In this document: piece after piece, positions 37,311 to 39,797 of the stretch
How positions within the stretch are numbered: position 1 is the stretch's first letter
How the letters are laid out: every line of letters starts with the position of its first letter
Source of the DNA: a virus
Strand: one strand, 5' to 3'
Virus record (IMG/VR): IMGVR_UViG_3300034071_000198
Location: 1 to 39,797 of that record
Length of the DNA: 39,797 nucleotides
The notes under the pieces: generated by a model
The model's database searches: none
Seen by the model: the letters and a program-made list of their open reading frames with translations, nothing else
What the model was told of the DNA's origin: nothing
Program-made: the position numbers and the translations under genes

Positions 37311-37411
37311 GTTACTTCCTTTCAATAGAGGAGACTACTACACAATGTCTCTCCTATTAGGAATGACACGCTTGTAATTCATCGGCGTGTCGCGTTGCGA
37401 ATTGTTTTGAT
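37311..37411. promoter_or_regulatory. Divergent control region
   Basis: This short gap separates divergent genes. GACACGC (37365-37371) and GCGTGTC (37385-37391) form a perfect inverted repeat. GGAGAC and GTCTCTCC around 37330-37354 form an imperfect second one. TATGAT at 37411 might be a -10 box for a leaderless plus-strand gene, or contain its ATG. No convincing minus-strand promoter is visible. Confidence 0.4.
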
Positions 37412-37654
37412 ATGATTAAACTCCTGTTCGTGCAGAACGGGTTAAGTATAAGAAGGCTCTGGCGTAAGCCAGAAGCAAAGGCTAACTATAGAGGTGTGCC
37501 TACTCATGCTTGCCCATGTGGTGAAAAAGTATTTATTATTTATGCCACCTTTGATGACTATGAAATTTCAATGTACGGTTTAAATGCCGAGTGTAGTGCC
37601 TGTGGCGCTCTACTTACTGCTCCTTGTTTGGTGGATAAAGATGCCGAAGTATGA
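37412..37654 (+). CDS. Small zinc-ribbon-like protein (80 aa)
   Basis: A basic N-terminus (MIKLLFVQNGLSIRRLWRKP) precedes CPC (residue about 34), then a beta segment and CSAC near residue 62, with another Cys at 70. This is a possible zinc ribbon. There is no ribosome site; the ATG sits in TATGAT, so either it is leaderless or the start is downstream. Function unknown. Confidence 0.5.
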   Translation: MIKLLFVQNGLSIRRLWRKPEAKANYRGVPTHACPCGEKVFIIYATFDDYEISMYGLNAECSACGALLTAPCLVDKDAEV

Positions 37655-37817
37655 CTTTAAATGCACAGCCTGTGGTGTAGTATCAGAAATGCTACTCGCC
37701 ATCAGCGAGAGTCATGTTCCACCTAAGTGTACTTTGTGTGGCGGTGATACAGTCCGTGTGTACACGCCACCTGCAGTACATTTTAATGGACCAGGATTCT
37801 ATAAGACAGGCGGATAG
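37641..37817 (+). CDS. FmdB-family zinc-ribbon protein (58 aa)
   Basis: MPKYDFKCTACGVVSEMLLA, then PPKCTLCGGDTVRVYTPPAV, is the FmdB/CxxC-CxxC pattern of small regulatory zinc ribbons. ATG 37641 is chosen over 37584, because the added N-terminus in the longer frame is not typical for the family. It overlaps the upstream gene by 14 bases. It is followed by a terminator and may be expressed with the upstream gene as a mini-operon. Confidence 0.75.
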   Translation: MPKYDFKCTACGVVSEMLLAISESHVPPKCTLCGGDTVRVYTPPAVHFNGPGFYKTGG

Positions 37818-37818
37818 G

Positions 37819-37892
37819 TTTCTTAACTGTAGGGGAAGCGGTTAAGGAAAAACAAAAAAGCCCCCGCTAACTAGATTTCTCTAGCGCGGGGG
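37819..37892. terminator. Bidirectional terminator at the end of the late operon
   Basis: CCCCCGC (37861-37867) pairs perfectly with GCGGGGG (37886-37892), and an inner CTAG (37871-37874) with CTAG (37881-37884). On the minus strand a U-rich tail (CTTTTTTGTTTTTC) follows, a strong terminator for the late operon. The plus side has TTTCTTTG. A second hairpin, TTTCTTAAC (37819-37827) with GTTAAGGAAA (37841-37850), lies on the plus-strand approach. Confidence 0.85.
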
Positions 37893-37912
37893 TTTCTTTG
37901 TGTCTTAATACA

Positions 37913-38098
37913 TTACTTGGAGCCTCGACCGAACTCAGTTGCGGATGGGTCAAGCCACTTAAGTAGTGGACCTGCAAAGCCTGCAAGGGCTGCAGCACCC
38001 AATGTCTTAAGGTCTGTCTCGCCAGCAAGGTAAAGTGCTACCGCAGCAGATGCCGCAGCACGGAACCATGTCAGTCCGAGTTGCTTAAATTGTTCCAT
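37913..38098 (-). CDS. Holin-like small membrane protein (61 aa)
   Basis: Start ATG 38098 has the strong site AAGGAGGAAACA. The sequence (GLTWFRAAASAAVALYLAGE, then DLKTLGAAALAGFAGPLLKW) has two short hydrophobic helices and matches a common phage holin-like type. It follows the endolysin and is the last gene of the late operon. Holins form the membrane lesions that release endolysin. Confidence 0.7.
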   Translation of the reverse strand: MEQFKQLGLTWFRAAASAAVALYLAGETDLKTLGAAALAGFAGPLLKWLDPSATEFGRGSK

Positions 38099-38108
38099 TG
38101 TTTCCTCC

Positions 38109-38612
38109 TTATTTTTTTGTACCGTGCAACTTGCAACATGTACAAACTTCTGTTGTGTATGCCTTCTTAGCAGGGGCAGGTACAACTTTTGCGATTACTT
38201 GATTAACAATCTTAGGTTGACTTATCCACCAAAACCACGGAGAAGTATCGGTAGCCATAGCGGGTTCAATAGAAATATGCAGATGCTTGTTGTGAGGATT
38301 AGACCCTGTGTACTTCCTGTTTCCTTGCTTAGCCTTTTCCTTAGACCAGATTTTGCCTTGGAAGATAAGATAACTAACACGCTTATCCTCTTTAAGTTTC
38401 TCAAAAATTTCAACACAATCAATTCCCTTCTTAGGGTCGTGCGTTAAATCAACTGCAAGTCCTGTGTTGTGGTCAGAGTTAGGACTTGCTTTGATATGAG
38501 CAGCACTGGGAAGCAGACCATCGCTTGCCTTCTTGCGAGTTGGTGCTATAGCCGTTGCTTGCTTGAGAACAGCAAGGGCAGCAGGTGTGGCTTTCTTGAC
38601 TACAGGTTTCAT
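38109..38612 (-). CDS. Endolysin, M15-type peptidase (167 aa)
   Basis: SDHNTGLAVDLTH (H48 and D55) and NKHLHISI (H110 and H112) are the zinc ligands and catalytic region of M15 D-Ala-D-Ala carboxypeptidase or L-Ala-D-Glu peptidase endolysins. A C-terminal tail with VCTCC (residues about 157-161) is unusual and may bind metal. There is no cell-wall-binding module. It lies between two holin-like genes in the lysis cassette. It cleaves peptide cross-links or stems of peptidoglycan. Confidence 0.85.
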   Translation of the reverse strand: MKPVVKKATPAALAVLKQATAIAPTRKKASDGLLPSAAHIKASPNSDHNTGLAVDLTHDPKKGIDCVEIFEKLKEDKRVSYLIFQGKIWSKEKAKQGNRKYTGSNPHNKHLHISIEPAMATDTSPWFWWISQPKIVNQVIAKVVPAPAKKAYTTEVCTCCKLHGTKK

Positions 38613-38884
38613 TACTCATCCTTTTTTTCTTTCGGTTTAGATTTCAATCCATTTCCTGCAAGTACGCCAGCAAGAGAACCAGTAAGAAACACGCAAAGGG
38701 TACTAACAAGGTCAATAAATGCAGCATCGTTAGGTGCCTGTTCTCCTAGTGGTTGGGTAATAAATAGCAATGCATACAGCAGTGCAAATACAGAACCAGC
38801 AAACACAATGGCAAGTATGATTCCGATAGTTACAATCAGTCGTGCGTGTAGTTCTTCTGGGCTTAACTTATTTCTTGGGTTCAT
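38612..38884 (-). CDS. Holin-like membrane protein with two spans (90 aa)
   Basis: Helix 1 (VTIGIILAIVFAGSVFALLY) and helix 2 (DLVSTLCVFLTGSLAGVLAG), with a basic C-terminus (KSKPKEKKDE), fit a two-span holin. AGGAG precedes ATG 38884, which overlaps the lipoprotein stop. Either this protein or the 61-residue one is the lethal holin; the other may be an antiholin. Confidence 0.7.
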   Translation of the reverse strand: MNPRNKLSPEELHARLIVTIGIILAIVFAGSVFALLYALLFITQPLGEQAPNDAAFIDLVSTLCVFLTGSLAGVLAGNGLKSKPKEKKDE

Positions 38885-39089
38885 CTAATACTCCTGGAAG
38901 AATGTCTTTAGTACAGGTGCCAGTAGGTAAGCACTGAGGAGGATTACACTCAGGCTTATTCCAGTTCTCGTACTCTTGGCATGGGTATCTCACCCATCCT
39001 TGATAACCGCAACTACTCAGTGCGCTCGCAGAGAATACGATAGATGTCATCAACACGAGCCTCAAGGCGATTGACTTGGTCTTTAACAC
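38868..39089 (-). CDS. Small lipoprotein, nested start in the upstream membrane gene (73 aa)
   Basis: I choose the GTG at 39089 because GGAGGT lies four bases upstream and because it gives a textbook lipoprotein signal: MLKTKSIALRLVLMTSIVFS, then ASALSSCG with the lipobox cysteine. The mature part is Cys/Pro-rich (YPCQEYENWNKPECNPPQCL). A longer frame reaches 39116. The gene starts inside the end of the membrane-coiled coil gene, the architecture of Rz/Rz1-type spanins. For a host without an outer membrane the function must differ. Confidence 0.6.
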   Translation of the reverse strand: MLKTKSIALRLVLMTSIVFSASALSSCGYQGWVRYPCQEYENWNKPECNPPQCLPTGTCTKDILPGVLDEPKK

Positions 39090-39213
39090 TTCCACCTCCA
39101 TTAGGGCGTAGTTCATAGAGATAATGTTTTACTAACCATCTAACTGCAACACTAAAGCCAGCAATTAAAGTCATTACGGATACGGCTATACCAGCCCACT
39201 CAGCAGGAGTCAT
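39013..39213 (-). CDS. Small membrane protein with coiled coil (66 aa)
   Basis: One membrane helix (WAGIAVSVMTLIAGFSVAVR, residues about 6-25) is followed by a basic segment and a coiled coil (VKDQVNRLEARVDDIYRILC). ATG 39213 has AAGGAAAATAA. Its 3' end overlaps the lipoprotein gene by 77 bases. Similar small proteins occur in lysis regions of actinophages. A holin accessory or spanin-like role is inferred. Confidence 0.65.
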   Translation of the reverse strand: MTPAEWAGIAVSVMTLIAGFSVAVRWLVKHYLYELRPNGGGSVKDQVNRLEARVDDIYRILCERTE

Positions 39214-39229
39214 TTATTTTCCTTATATT

Positions 39230-39797
39230 TTAGACAACAGTACGAGCAACAACGGTAACAATTCCTCCATAGCCAGAGAACCCAGACTGTGGTGGAGTTG
39301 TTCTTGTAAATGTAACTTGTTCGATAATAGATTCTGTAGGCTCTCCGCCTGCAGTGAAGTCCTGGATGATGACAGTTTCACCTTGTGCTTCTAGTTGCTC
39401 AAGGGCTTGAAGGCGGGCTAGTGCATAGCCATCGTAGCCAACAATCTGTCGGTTTCTATCTGTCTCTTTATCAAACAAGAAGATAGGAATCTGCAGTACG
39501 CGAGCGCGAGTAGGTGTAGGCAAAGCCTTGACTGAGTATCCGTAGATGATAGCGCCCTTTGTGGGGTCAGTATCATTTCTGTTTAAACGGAACTTGAACT
39601 GTGCTTCGGCTGATACCTCTGGAAATACTGAGGCTAGGTCGTAGTCATAGATTGCAGTCGTTCCCTCTGGGATTGTCTGAAAGGCTATGTCAACGCCATC
39701 AATAACGCGGAACATATCTATGTCACCTTGCAGTACATCCTCAAGACGAATCTTGATACGCTTCCATGCCTTATTCTCAAAGGTATCAAAGCGGATA
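39230..39797 (-). CDS. Tail nozzle-like virion protein, C-terminal part (continues at base 1)
   Basis: The frame enters at 39797 and continues the gene seen at 1-1543, and the shared 126 bases encode the same residues in both copies (ENKAWKRIKIRLEDVLQGD and onward). The C-terminal part has PTKGAIIYGYSVKALPTPTR and YDGYALARLQALEQLEAQGE, and ends in TPPQSGFSGYGGIVTVVART. It may contact the tail or the fibres. Just beyond the exact repeat the two copies differ (PEGTTE versus PEGTTA), suggesting two strains in the assembled population. Confidence 0.6.
   Translation of the reverse strand, partial: IRFDTFENKAWKRIKIRLEDVLQGDIDMFRVIDGVDIAFQTIPEGTTAIYDYDLASVFPEVSAEAQFKFRLNRNDTDPTKGAIIYGYSVKALPTPTRARVLQIPIFLFDKETDRNRQIVGYDGYALARLQALEQLEAQGETVIIQDFTAGGEPTESIIEQVTFTRTTPPQSGFSGYGGIVTVVARTVV
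39672..39797. repeat. Terminal direct repeat, right copy (126 bp)
   Basis: This is identical to 21-146. The repeat identifies the window as a complete, circularly closing contig. See the left copy for the divergence of the flanks. Confidence 0.9.

Overview
The window is an essentially complete genome (about 39.7 kb) of a lytic, short-tailed (podovirus-like) phage of an actinobacterium. The two ends share an exact 126-base repeat and one tail gene runs across the join, so the sequence is a circularly closing assembly. A WhiB-type iron-sulfur regulator, found only in Actinobacteria and their phages, and several small proteins of actinophage type point to the host. Moderate base composition and the gene set suggest an uncultured freshwater actinobacterium, which is inference. 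I see no integrase, phage repressor, tRNA gene or DNA polymerase.

Layout. (1) Late operon, minus strand: from about 25.4 kb leftward to base 1, then through the join to 39797 and on to 37913. Order: large terminase, portal, a small basic protein, a small virion protein, a 1943-residue virion protein, three further internal virion proteins, scaffold, N4-gp56-type major capsid protein, two small proteins, an HslV/proteasome-like peptidase, four tiny proteins, neck/tail proteins, a set of fibre-like proteins alternating with small helper-like proteins, a tail nozzle-like protein split by the join, and a lysis cassette (membrane/lipoprotein pair, two holin-like proteins, M15 endolysin). It ends at a terminator at 37861-37892. 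(2) Early block, plus strand, 25.9-31.06 kb: about 18 mostly tiny genes, starting with a SprT-like metalloprotease and ending with a transglycosylase and WhiB. (3) Replication/regulation operon, minus strand, 37310 to 31137: PD-(D/E)XK nuclease, zinc-ribbon protein, RecA/DnaB-type ATPase, glycosyltransferase, Holliday-junction resolvase-like nuclease, primase split over two overlapping genes, sigma factor and dNMP kinase. (4) Two small plus-strand zinc-ribbon genes at 37.4-37.8 kb. Convergent operons meet at hairpin terminators near 31.1 and 37.87 kb.

The most unusual content is regulatory. The early block carries about 20 same-orientation copies of (C/A)TTAAGACA at gene ends and starts. It also has four TGTGA-N6-TCACA palindromes of CRP/GlxR type, and a stem-loop element present three times (26576, 26872, 27790) whose stems change in step. 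The 5' leader of the late operon is predicted to fold into four consecutive hairpins, and the divergent region beside it holds a four-run G tract and short direct repeats. Among proteins, the HslV-like peptidase in the head cluster, ADP-ribosyltransferase-like segments in the giant virion protein and the repeated fibre/helper pairs deserve attention.
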